Of a stretch of 6,188 bases of DNA, positions 1 to 6,188 are shown piece by piece. The notes beneath the pieces were generated by a model. That model searched no databases. It had not been told where the DNA came from and was given only the letters and a program-made list of their open reading frames with translations. Source of the DNA: Actinomycetes bacterium (GTDB lineage: Bacteria; Actinomycetota; Actinomycetes; Actinomycetales; Microbacteriaceae); the NCBI GenBank assembly GCA_021793715.1, contig JAJYSF010000057.1, positions 1 through 6,188 on the forward strand, in the 5' to 3' direction. Made by a program: the position numbers and the translations under genes. Position 1 is the first letter of the stretch. Each line of letters starts with the position of its first letter.

Positions 1-1547
1 TTGTTGTCGATTTCGGCGCGCAGTATGCCCAGTTGATCGCACGTCGCGTGCGCGAGGCGGGGGTGTTCAGCGAACTCGTTCCGCACACCATCACGGCGGA
101 TGAGGTTCGCGCCAAGAACCCCGTTGCGATCATCCTGTCCGGCGGACCGAGCTCGGTCTACGCGGACGGAGCGCCGAGGTTCGACGCGACCGTGTTCAGA
201 CTCGGGATCCCGACGCTCGGCATCTGCTACGGCTTCCAGGTGATGGCGCAGGCACTCGGCGGCACGGTCGCCGAGACGGGGCAGCGCGAGTACGGTGCCA
301 CGGGCGCGACCCTCGCAGGTGACGGCGGCGTGCTCCTCGCCGGCACACCGTCCGCGCAGAACGTGTGGATGAGCCACGGCGACGCCGTTGTGACGGCGCC
401 CGACGGGTTCGAGGTGCTTGCGATGACCGAGGCGACGCCGGTCGCGGCCTTCGGCGATGCGGACGCCTGCCTCTACGGCGTGCAGTGGCATCCCGAGGTC
501 AAGCACTCGGACCACGGACAGACAGTCATCGAGAACTTCCTCCACGAGGCCGCGGGCCTTCCCGCGAACTGGAACAGCGGATCCGTGATCGACGAGCAGG
601 TCGCGAGGATCCGCGAGCAGGTGGGATCCGCGCGCGTCATCTCGGCGCTGTCGGGCGGCGTCGACTCTGCGGTGTCGACCGCACTCGTGCACCGCGCGAT
701 CGGCGACCAGCTCACCGCGGTGTTCGTCGACCATGGTCTTCTCCGCAAGGGCGAGCGCGAGCAGGTCGAGAACGACTACGTCGCGTCGACCGGCGTCAGA
801 CTCGTCACCATCGACGCCGCGGACACGTTCCTCGGCCACCTGGCCGGGGTGACGGATCCGGAGACCAAGCGCAAGACCATCGGTCGTGAGTTCATCCGCG
901 CGTTCGAGCAGGCGCAGCGTGATCTCGTGGCCGAGGCGAAGGCCGAGGGCGAGCCCGTCAAGTTCCTCGTGCAGGGCACCCTGTACCCGGACGTCGTCGA
1001 GTCCGGCGGCGGAGCCGGCACCGCGAACATCAAGAGCCACCACAACGTCGGTGGGCTTCCGGATGATCTCGACTTCGACCTCATCGAGCCGCTGCGCACC
1101 CTGTTCAAGGACGAGGTGCGCGAGATCGGGCGCGAGCTCGGCCTCCCGGAGGGGATCGTGGGCCGTCAGCCCTTCCCCGGGCCCGGGCTCGGGATCCGCA
1201 TCATCGGCGAGGTGACGCGCGAGCGCCTCGAGATCCTCCGCGAGGCGGACGCGATCGCGCGGGCCGAGCTGACCGCAGCGGGCCTCGACGGCGAGATCTG
1301 GCAGTGCCCCGTGGTGCTGCTGGCCGACGTCCGGAGCGTGGGTGTGCAGGGCGATGGTCGTACCTACGGCCACCCCGTCGTGCTGCGTCCCGTCTCGAGC
1401 GAGGACGCGATGACGGCCGACTGGACGCGCCTGCCGTACGACGTGCTCGCGAAGATCTCGAACCGCATCACGAACGAGGTGCCGGAGGTCAATCGCGTCA
1501 CCCTGGATGTGACGAGTAAGCCCCCCGCGACCATCGAGTGGGAGTGA
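1..1547 (+). CDS. guaA: GMP synthase (glutamine-hydrolysing), 5'-partial
   Basis: Cytosolic enzyme of the last step of de novo GMP synthesis: it aminates XMP to GMP using ATP and ammonia released from glutamine. The frame is open from position 3 ([15 protein letters not shown]), so the true start lies just left of the window; the TTG at 33 is an internal Leu codon. The N-terminal class I glutamine amidotransferase domain shows SGGPSSVY, the nucleophile Cys in GICYGF (codon 225-227), and the His and Glu of the triad in VQWHPEV (489-491 and 495-497). The ATP-pyrophosphatase domain follows, with the P-loop SGGVDSAV starting at 651. The C-terminal XMP-binding/dimerisation domain carries [10 protein letters not shown] and [12 protein letters not shown] and ends in the typical KPPATIEWE. 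About 514 residues are visible, close to full family length, so only a few are missing. No frameshift is seen. The next gene is convergent, 27 nt away, and I see no convincing terminator in that gap. Confidence 0.98.
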   Translation, partial: VVDFGAQYAQLIARRVREAGVFSELVPHTITADEVRAKNPVAIILSGGPSSVYADGAPRFDATVFRLGIPTLGICYGFQVMAQALGGTVAETGQREYGATGATLAGDGGVLLAGTPSAQNVWMSHGDAVVTAPDGFEVLAMTEATPVAAFGDADACLYGVQWHPEVKHSDHGQTVIENFLHEAAGLPANWNSGSVIDEQVARIREQVGSARVISALSGGVDSAVSTALVHRAIGDQLTAVFVDHGLLRKGEREQVENDYVASTGVRLVTIDAADTFLGHLAGVTDPETKRKTIGREFIRAFEQAQRDLVAEAKAEGEPVKFLVQGTLYPDVVESGGGAGTANIKSHHNVGGLPDDLDFDLIEPLRTLFKDEVREIGRELGLPEGIVGRQPFPGPGLGIRIIGEVTRERLEILREADAIARAELTAAGLDGEIWQCPVVLLADVRSVGVQGDGRTYGHPVVLRPVSSEDAMTADWTRLPYDVLAKISNRITNEVPEVNRVTLDVTSKPPATIEWE

Positions 1548-1574
1548 GCTACGGAGCACGCTGAGGCACACGCG

Positions 1575-2693
1575 TCACCGGCGACGCCAGCGGACCGCCG
1601 TTGTTGCCATGTACGCTGTCATCGCGCCGCCGAACATCAGGAACGTCACCGGGAGTGACAGCGCGGCGAGCACGCCGAAGGCGGCCGTCGCGGCGGGCAT
1701 CAACCCGTCGTCGCCGAGTTGCTGGATCGACACCACGCGCCCGATCCGGTCGGGGGCGATCGTGCGCATGAACAGGGCACCGAGCAGGGTCGAGGCGCCG
1801 CCAGCGGTGAGGCCGATGACGGCGCACGTGACGAACGCGGCCGGCACGAGACCCACGGCAAAGGACGCGATGGCGAGGCCCTGCAGGATCAGCAGGGCGA
1901 ACCCAACCGCGGCGGGACGCGACGGCTTCAGACGCACGAACAGCAGGGCTCCGGCCATCGCGCCGACGCCGAACGTCGCTTCCAGCGCGCCGAGGACGGC
2001 GGATCCGGCACCCAGCGCCTGCACGAGCAGCGCCAGCCCGATGCTCAACGCCGGGGAGACGCAGAGGTTGAAGCCGAGCAGTGACAGGACGAGGCTGCGG
2101 GCACGGGCGTCACGGCGGAGGTGGCCGAACCCCTCCGCGATCGCATGGAGCATCGGGGTCCGTGGTGCGGGCGTGCGCGGGTATCGCGCGCGCAGCGCGA
2201 ACACTAGGTAGGCGAGCACGCCCGCGTAGGTGACGGCGTTCGCGCCCGCGGCGGCCGCGAGCCCGCCCGATGCCACGAGCACGCCGCCGGCGGCCGCGCC
2301 GAGCATTCGGCCGATCCGCGACGCCGTCTGACTCGTGCCGGCGAGAGCCGCGAAGTCGTCCTCGCGCACGAGCTGGCGCGTGAGCGATGCGCTCGACGGG
2401 TCGAACAGCGCGTCGCAGACGCCGAAGGCGATGGCGATGCTGAACAGGACGGGGAGGGTCTCGCCGAGCGTGCCCAGCGCGGCGAGGGCGCCGAGCAGAA
2501 CGGCGAGTCGCGCGACGGTGGTGGCGATTATGAGGCGCCGCGGATCCAGTCGGTCGGCGAGGACCCCGCCCGCCAGCAGTGTGAGCGCCCGCGGCACGGT
2601 GCCCGCCGTGACGACGAGGCCGGCGACCGCCGGCGAAGCGACCGTGACCGCCGACCACGCGACCGCGAGGATCCACGCGGCGTCGCGTCGATG
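1575..2693 (-). pseudogene. MFS transporter (DHA3/MFS_3-like exporter) lacking its N-terminus
   Basis: Integral membrane proton-coupled exporter of unknown substrate, by family. The frame encodes about 372 residues up to an in-frame TGA at 2696-2694. It starts inside TM1 (AWILAVAWSAVTVA) and continues with TM2 and the loop 2-3 signature GGVLADRLDPRR (MFS motif A). About ten further hydrophobic segments follow, with a cytoplasmic loop near the middle (RYPRTPAPRTPM), ending MATTAVRWRRR. Relatives have roughly 20-30 more residues before this point. No ATG, GTG or TTG lies in frame between the TGA and the GTG at 2597-2595; that GTG would start translation at TM2 and has no Shine-Dalgarno. An ATG at 2697-2695 overlaps the TGA but is in another frame. 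I therefore read it as 5'-truncated. If an annotation calls it intact, it will use 1575-2597 (340 aa). The alternative is a single-base frameshift or sequencing error near 2675-2695, but restoring the frame would still leave only about five residues before TM1. The MFS identity is sure; loss of function is likely, not proven. Confidence 0.8.
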
Positions 2694-2697
2694 TCAT

Positions 2698-2770
2698 GAA
2701 TTGAGGAGATCTCACGAGCAGAGGAGATCTGCGCGCGATCCCTCCTCGTTTCGTGAGATCTCCTCGATTC
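2698..2770. repeat. 73-nt near-perfect palindrome (possible MITE/REP-like element)
   Basis: The left arm 2698-2717 and right arm 2751-2770 are reverse complements at 19 of 20 positions; the only mismatch is T2702 against G2766, which can wobble-pair in RNA. After a 3x3 internal loop, a second stem pairs GAGGAG (2721-2726) with CTCCTC (2742-2747), leaving a 15-nt loop. GAGGAGATCT occurs at 2703 and 2721 on the + strand and once more on the - strand (2765-2756). My count gives 40 G+C in 73, well below the flanking genes. There is no T-tract on either side, so an intrinsic terminator is unlikely. No target-site duplication is obvious. It lies between the broken 5' end of the MFS gene and the XRE gene. 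A small non-autonomous mobile or REP-like intergenic repeat fits best; a regulatory hairpin is the alternative. Confidence 0.75.
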
Positions 2771-2780
2771 GTGGGTGGGA

Positions 2781-2802
2781 TCCGCCTTCTGCTTTCGGCG
2801 GA
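2781..2802. promoter_or_regulatory. Inverted repeat upstream of the XRE gene, candidate operator
   Basis: TCCGCC (2781-2786) and GGCGGA (2797-2802) form a perfect 6-bp inverted repeat with a 10-nt spacer, a size suited to a homodimeric HTH protein. It sits 30-50 bp upstream of the putative -10 box of the XRE gene, so autoregulation is possible. Short GC-only inverted repeats arise often by chance in DNA of this composition, hence the low confidence. Confidence 0.25.
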
Positions 2803-2831
2803 ACGGGGGTGCATCGCGGACGGCCCCGGCT

Positions 2832-2837
2832 TACCGT
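2832..2837 (+). promoter_or_regulatory. Putative -10 box for a leaderless XRE transcript
   Basis: TACCGT matches the actinobacterial TANNNT -10 pattern and ends six nucleotides before the ATG at 2844. A transcript would therefore start at or very near the A of the start codon. GAGG at 2838-2841 is only 2 nt from the ATG, too close for a normal Shine-Dalgarno, which also favours leaderless translation. No clear -35 hexamer is seen. Confidence 0.4.
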
Positions 2838-2843
2838 GAGGAC

Positions 2844-3161
2844 ATGGCCGCACTCATTCCATTTCCGCCCCGTTCCGACGAACCGGATCCGCTGTGGCGA
2901 CATCTCGTCGGCGAGCGCCTGCGGCGCATGCGCCACGAGCGCGGTGAGACGCTGGCCGAGGTCGCCCATCGTGCGGGCGTCTCCGTCCAGTACCTCTCCG
3001 AGGTCGAGCGCGGGCTGAAAGAGCCGTCGAGCGAGATCGTCGCCGCCGTGCTCGGCGCGCTCGATGGGACGCTGCTCGACCTGACGGCCGGCGTCGCCGC
3101 GGATCTGAGTGCCGCGCCATCGTACGGCGGATCCGGCGCGGTCCTCGCGCTCGCGGCCTGA
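2844..3161 (+). CDS. XRE-family (ClgR-like) HTH transcriptional regulator
   Basis: A 105-residue cytoplasmic DNA-binding protein. Residues about 21-80 form an HTH_3/Cro-C1 domain: LVGERLRRMRHERGETL (helix 1), AEVAHRAGVS (helix 2), then the recognition helix with VSVQYLSEVERGLKEPSSE. The YLSEVERGxKExSSE string is characteristic of the ClgR branch of XRE regulators in actinobacteria, which control Clp protease and related genes. The N-terminus (IPFPPRSDEPDPLW) is a short Pro-rich arm. The C-terminal 25 residues (from about 81) are Ala/Gly-rich, low-complexity and probably disordered; no ligand domain is present. I chose the ATG at 2844 because the HTH homology and arm start just after it and a -10-like box lies immediately upstream; an ATG 69 nt earlier would add residues without family resemblance. 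No clp gene is in the window, so orthology to ClgR itself is not established and no target is known. Confidence 0.88.
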   Translation: MAALIPFPPRSDEPDPLWRHLVGERLRRMRHERGETLAEVAHRAGVSVQYLSEVERGLKEPSSEIVAAVLGALDGTLLDLTAGVAADLSAAPSYGGSGAVLALAA

Positions 3162-3179
3162 ACGACGACGCCACCCGTC

Positions 3180-3200
3180 ACCGCGTGTTGAGCACCCGGT
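3180..3200. terminator. Weak hairpin between convergent XRE and PucR genes
   Basis: ACCGCGTG (3180-3187) and CACCCGGT (3193-3200) pair at 7 of 8 positions around a TTGAG loop, inside the 57-nt gap between two genes that converge on it. There is no U-run on either strand. Actinobacterial terminators often lack one, so a bidirectional terminator is possible, but a chance GC hairpin is about as likely. Confidence 0.3.
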
Positions 3201-3218
3201 CCGCCAGGCCGTTTCGCG

Positions 3219-5027
3219 TCATTCGAGAGTGCCATCGGAGCGCTTGTGAGGTGACGAACCGTGCCAGATGCGGAGGGCGATGTGCAGTTCGCTCCGGCGC
3301 GGGCCGCGTCGCCAGGACGGGTCCAGAACGTCGTCGATGCGGCGCATTCGCTGGCGCACGGTGTTCGGATGGAGGTAGAGCACTGCGGCGGATCGCACGG
3401 CATCGAGATCGTTGTCGAGGAGTGTGCGCGCCGTCGTGACGAGGTCGGTGCCACGTCGCCGATCGTAGGACAGGAGAGGTTCGAGCGCCGTCTCCGCGAG
3501 GCGGGACGCGGTGGCGTCGGGCAGGTGAGAGAGCGCGAGCCCGGTGATCCCGAGCTCGCGGGCCGGGTCGGCGAAGCCGGTCTCTCCGAGCGCGCGCATG
3601 GCCCGCGCGGTGCGCGTCGTCGTCCGCACCGCGCGAGCGAGATCCTGGCGTGCGAACGTCGTCGGCGTGCCCGCGATCGCCGCGCGCACGCCGCCTGAGT
3701 CGAGAAGGCGAGTGGCGTCGTCGGGCCCCACATCGTTGCTGATCACGAGCACGGTGTCGTCGACGTCGCCGATGACGCCGCCGCGGGCTTCGACGAGCGG
3801 GCGCAGCGCGGCGAACACGTCCGCGCTTCCCGGACCTCGCGCGGCGAGCACATGCACCCGGCTTCCCTCGAAGAGCCCGAACGGCGCGAGGCGCCGGGAC
3901 AGCGCGGGCCATGCGGTCTGGTCGGCCGTCGTGATGCCGGCGACGAGCTGATCCTGCAGCTTGCGGTCGGCTTCATGACGGCGTTCGTCCTGCAGCAGCA
4001 TGGCGCTCAGGATCCCCGCGCCGCGTTCGAGCAGGCGCGCGTCGGCGTCGCCGAGGGCACGACGCACCTCGATCGCGCCGAGTACGCGGCGCCCGGCGAC
4101 CGCATGCATGAGGGTGCTGTCCTCGCCGGCGCAGTCGTGGATCCAGGGCGTGCGACGCGGGGCCCGATGCACGCCGTCGAGCTCGGCGGCTCGCCGCAGC
4201 GTGACGTCGGCCTGCAGGTGCGACGACATCACGCCGGTGAGCGACGACAGCGGCCGGTCCTCGCGCAGGAGCTCGAGGAGGTCGTTGTCGAAGCGTTGCA
4301 TCCGCTCGACGGCCCGCAGCCGGGAGTCGGCGACATCACGGGCTCGATCGCGCTCGGCGATGGCGTCGGTGAGCGAGTCGACGTACGCGGCCCGTTGCAG
4401 CGCGACGGAGGCGAGCGCGGCGATCTGCTGCAGGAGCGCGACGATGTCGGACGAGTACGCGCGCGTGGATCGATCGGCGATCATGAGGGCGCCGATCACG
4501 CCGTCGGCGGTCGTCAGCACCGTGCCGAGGATCGAGACCACGCCCTCCTCCGCGACGGCCGCGTCGATGTGCGGGAGATGCGGAAAGGAGTCGTCGTTCG
4601 CATAGTCGCTCGACATCGCGTAGGTGGACCCGCTCGCCGCCCGGCCGAGGATGCCCGTACCGATCGGCATCCGGATGTGTCGATATGCGTCGGTGACGAT
4701 GCCGTCCGTGGTGCGGATGTAGGTGTCGCCGGTGGAGGCGTCGTTGAGGCTCACGTAGGCCATGTCCGCCACGAGCAGTGCGCGCGTGCGGGCGCAGACG
4801 CGCTGCAGGATCTCGTCGATGTCCGCCGCTTCGGTGATCGCCGATGCGGTGTCGAGGAGCAGCCGCGAGGTCTGCTCCTGCCGGTGGCCTTTTGCGAGCG
4901 TCGCCTGCAGTCGGGTCACGAGCAACGCGGTCTCGTGGGGGAGTGACGCGGCCGGATCGATCGGTTCGTCCGGGGCATCGAGGACGCGTTCGAGCGCGCG
5001 GGCGAGCGACGGGGTCGGAGTTGGCAT
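3219..5027 (-). CDS. GAF domain PucR/CdaR-type transcriptional regulator
   Basis: A 602-residue cytoplasmic one-component regulator. From the N-terminus: a helical leader (about 1-60); a GAF sensor domain (about 63-212, with MPIGTGILGRAA and GVIGALMIADRSTRAYSS); a charged, probably coiled linker (about 214-255); a degenerate GAF-like region (about 260-345, with VLGAIEVRR and LLERGAGILSAML); a GGDEF-like CdaR region (about 375-500, including GVIGDVDDTVLVIS); and a PucR-type C-terminal HTH (about 520-589) with SAAVLYLHPNTVRQRMRRIDDVL and ELHIALRIW. The ATG at 5027-5025 is chosen because GGAAAG lies 10 nt upstream and because the longer frame from 5144 would run into the divergent gene and add unrelated residues. 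It is divergent from a zinc alcohol dehydrogenase 106 nt away, so that gene or operon is the likely target (inference). Family members often activate catabolic genes in response to a small ligand; the ligand cannot be deduced here. The gene is intact. Confidence 0.92.
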   Translation of the reverse strand: MPTPTPSLARALERVLDAPDEPIDPAASLPHETALLVTRLQATLAKGHRQEQTSRLLLDTASAITEAADIDEILQRVCARTRALLVADMAYVSLNDASTGDTYIRTTDGIVTDAYRHIRMPIGTGILGRAASGSTYAMSSDYANDDSFPHLPHIDAAVAEEGVVSILGTVLTTADGVIGALMIADRSTRAYSSDIVALLQQIAALASVALQRAAYVDSLTDAIAERDRARDVADSRLRAVERMQRFDNDLLELLREDRPLSSLTGVMSSHLQADVTLRRAAELDGVHRAPRRTPWIHDCAGEDSTLMHAVAGRRVLGAIEVRRALGDADARLLERGAGILSAMLLQDERRHEADRKLQDQLVAGITTADQTAWPALSRRLAPFGLFEGSRVHVLAARGPGSADVFAALRPLVEARGGVIGDVDDTVLVISNDVGPDDATRLLDSGGVRAAIAGTPTTFARQDLARAVRTTTRTARAMRALGETGFADPARELGITGLALSHLPDATASRLAETALEPLLSYDRRRGTDLVTTARTLLDNDLDAVRSAAVLYLHPNTVRQRMRRIDDVLDPSWRRGPRRSELHIALRIWHGSSPHKRSDGTLE

Positions 5028-5031
5028 CGGA

Positions 5032-5071
5032 GAACATCTTTCCGGACAGATTGTGTTCCGTGCAACATCTG
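5032..5071. promoter_or_regulatory. Repeat cluster in the divergent pucR-like/adh control region
   Basis: In the 106-nt gap between the two start codons, AACATCT occurs twice in direct orientation (5033-5039 and 5064-5070), offset 31 bp, close to three helical turns. CAGAT (5047-5051) and ATCTG (5067-5071) form an inverted repeat with a 15-nt spacer. GAACA (5032-5036) and TGTTC (5054-5058) form another with a 17-nt spacer. These overlapping symmetries lie in a comparatively AT-rich patch that should hold the pucR-like promoter and perhaps that of adh. I could not assign -35/-10 boxes with confidence. The natural candidate ligand is the adjacent PucR-type protein (inference). Confidence 0.4.
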
Positions 5072-5115
5072 ATTCGTTCGTCGGGACCGATTGACTGGCG
5101 TAGCCCCGCACTCGA

Positions 5116-5122
5116 AGAGGAG
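5116..5122 (+). promoter_or_regulatory. Shine-Dalgarno of the alcohol dehydrogenase gene
   Basis: AGAGGAG, a strong match to the 16S anti-SD, ends 11 nt before the ATG at 5134. The spacing is slightly long. It supports 5134 as the start, and MPITYPLAIRGAVLE then reads directly into the MDR N-terminus. Confidence 0.6.
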
Positions 5123-5133
5123 CTTGAGACTCG

Positions 5134-6188
5134 ATGCCGATCACCTACCCCCTGGCGATTCGCGGTGCCGTGCTGGAGCGCTGCGATGCCGTTCGGCCGT
5201 TCGCGGCGTCGCGCCCGATCACGATCGACCAGCTCATGCTCGCCGCGCCGCGGGCGGGCGAGCTCCTCGTCCGGATGGAAGCGGCGTGCATCTGTCATTC
5301 CGATCTCTCCGTCGTCGACGGCGGTCGCCAGCGTCCGACGCCGCTCCTGCTCGGACATGAGGCGGCCGGCATCGTCGAAGACGCCGGGGCGGCGACACAA
5401 GGATTCGCGGTGGGCGACCGCGTCGTCATGACGTTCCTGCCGCGCTGCGGAGCCTGCGCGGCGTGCGAGACGGAGGGACGGCTTCCCTGCGAGCGCGGAT
5501 CCATGGCGAACCAGGCAGGGGAGCTTCTCGACGGTGGCCGTCGGCTCAGCCGCAACGGGGCCGAGGTGCACCATCACCTGGGCGTGTCCGGATTCGCGAC
5601 GCACGCGGTGGTCGATGCGCGGTCCGTCGTGCGGGTCGACCACGACGTTCCGCCCGAGGTCGCCGCCCTTCTCGGATGCGCCGTCCTCACCGGCGGCGGG
5701 GCGGTGCTCAACGCGGCGGCCGCGCGCCCCGGTTCGACGATCGTCGTCGTCGGTCTCGGCGGGGTCGGCATGGCCGCCGTGATCGTCGCGCAGGCGCTAG
5801 GCCATCGCGTCATCGGGGTCGACGGCGTTGCGCACAAGCGGGAGCTCGCTCTTCGCGTCGGTGCGGCGGAGGCGTATGGCCCCGACGAGGCGAAGGCAGC
5901 GTGCGTGCGGGGCGCGGCCGTGATCGAGGCGGCGGGAAACCCGCGAGCGTTCGAAACGGCCGTCGAGCTCACCGCGGCCGGCGGAACGACCGTGACCGTC
6001 GGGCTCCCGGCACCCGATGCGGAGGCGCGGGTCAAGCCGCTCGACCTCGTCGCGCAGGCTCAGACCATCGTCGGCAGCTATCTGGGTTCGGCGATCCCGC
6101 CCAGGGACGTACCGAGGTTCGTCGAGCTGTGGCGCGAGGGGCGGCTGCCCGTCGGCGAGCTCGTGAGCGACGTGATCTCGCTCGACGA
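5134..6188 (+). CDS. Zinc-dependent alcohol dehydrogenase (MDR superfamily), 3'-partial
   Basis: Cytosolic NAD(P)-dependent oxidation of an alcohol to an aldehyde or ketone. 351 codons are visible with no stop before the window ends; with typical zinc MDR enzymes at about 350-380 residues, only a short tail should be missing. The GroES-like catalytic domain carries the catalytic zinc ligands Cys54 (CHSD), His75 with Glu76 (GHE) and Cys182 (LLGCAVLTG), and the structural zinc Cys residues 105, 108, 111 and 119 (CGACAACETEGRLPC). The Rossmann fold has GLGGVG at 207-212 and Asp230 at the end of the second strand, which usually means NAD preference. The LLGC-x-x-x-TG-x-GA pattern and the stretch after the structural zinc place it near class III-like and aryl/mycothiol-type dehydrogenases, but I cannot name a substrate. 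Divergent from the GAF/PucR regulator, it is probably the first gene of a regulated catabolic operon (inference). Confidence 0.92.
   Translation, partial: MPITYPLAIRGAVLERCDAVRPFAASRPITIDQLMLAAPRAGELLVRMEAACICHSDLSVVDGGRQRPTPLLLGHEAAGIVEDAGAATQGFAVGDRVVMTFLPRCGACAACETEGRLPCERGSMANQAGELLDGGRRLSRNGAEVHHHLGVSGFATHAVVDARSVVRVDHDVPPEVAALLGCAVLTGGGAVLNAAAARPGSTIVVVGLGGVGMAAVIVAQALGHRVIGVDGVAHKRELALRVGAAEAYGPDEAKAACVRGAAVIEAAGNPRAFETAVELTAAGGTTVTVGLPAPDAEARVKPLDLVAQAQTIVGSYLGSAIPPRDVPRFVELWREGRLPVGELVSDVISLD

Noticed and set aside
33..35. TTG at 33 as the guaA start
   Set aside because: The upstream codons [10 protein letters not shown] are the conserved N-terminal strand of the amidotransferase domain, so the gene simply begins before the window.
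1548..1574. Possible terminator between guaA and the MFS gene
   Set aside because: Only short, poorly matched self-complementary pieces are present and there is no T-run; not enough to call.
2110..2853. 247-codon - strand frame beginning upstream of the palindrome and reading across the MFS region
   Set aside because: It is out of frame with the MFS homology and Arg-rich; the MFS-like protein is in the neighbouring frame. Its internal ATG at 2697 is not a valid MFS start.
3852..4946. Long open frame (364 codons) on the + strand, antisense to the PucR-type regulator
   Set aside because: The translation is rich in Arg, Gly, Ala, Glu and Val with no recognisable domain, as expected for a shadow frame opposite GC-rich coding DNA; the - strand product is clearly a real regulator.
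5091..5119. TTGACT (5091-5096) as the -35 box of an adh promoter
   Set aside because: At 17-bp spacing the -10 position reads GAAGAG, unlike TANNNT, and transcription would begin after the Shine-Dalgarno, leaving it unused.
5028..5144. Upstream start for the PucR-type regulator at 5144
   Set aside because: It would add 39 residues unlike the family and overlap the start of the divergent dehydrogenase gene; the ATG at 5027 has a GGAAAG ribosome-binding sequence.
4336..5643. 435-codon - strand frame overlapping both the regulator and the dehydrogenase
   Set aside because: It is Arg/His-rich with no domain, crosses the divergent promoter region and runs antisense to the well-supported dehydrogenase.

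Overview
This window is GC-rich chromosomal DNA, coding on nearly every base, with actinobacterial codon use. GuaA with a GVQWHPEV active-site motif, a possibly leaderless ClgR-like regulator and a GAF/PucR regulator together suggest Microbacteriaceae (Microbacterium or a relative). That assignment is inference; no rRNA or other phylogenetic marker is present.

Layout. (1) 1-1547, + strand: GMP synthase guaA, cut at its 5' end by the window edge. (2) 1575-2693, - strand: a major facilitator superfamily (MFS) exporter, convergent with guaA. It has no usable start codon and has lost its N-terminus, including the first half of TM1; reading upstream, the frame closes at a stop right beside a palindrome. 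(3) 2698-2770: a 73-nt near-perfect palindrome, poorer in GC than its surroundings, in the gap between the MFS remnant and the next gene. (4) 2844-3161, + strand: a 105-residue XRE/ClgR-like DNA-binding protein, probably translated from a leaderless mRNA. (5) 3219-5027, - strand: a 602-residue regulator (GAF sensor, GGDEF-like CdaR region, PucR-type C-terminal HTH). (6) 5028-5133: a divergent control region with repeats that could bind a dimeric regulator. (7) 5134-6188, + strand: a zinc-dependent alcohol dehydrogenase of the MDR superfamily, cut at its 3' end by the window edge.

How the parts relate. guaA is housekeeping purine metabolism and is independent of the rest. The PucR-type regulator and the dehydrogenase form a divergent pair, a classic arrangement for a regulator controlling an alcohol/aldehyde catabolic operon that continues beyond the right edge; the substrate cannot be read from the sequence. 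The XRE protein has no obvious target here other than its own promoter or the broken MFS gene.

I see no CRISPR array, tRNA, rRNA, transposase or phage gene. I cannot identify a wholly new system. The most unusual piece is the palindrome that coincides with the breakpoint of the MFS gene.
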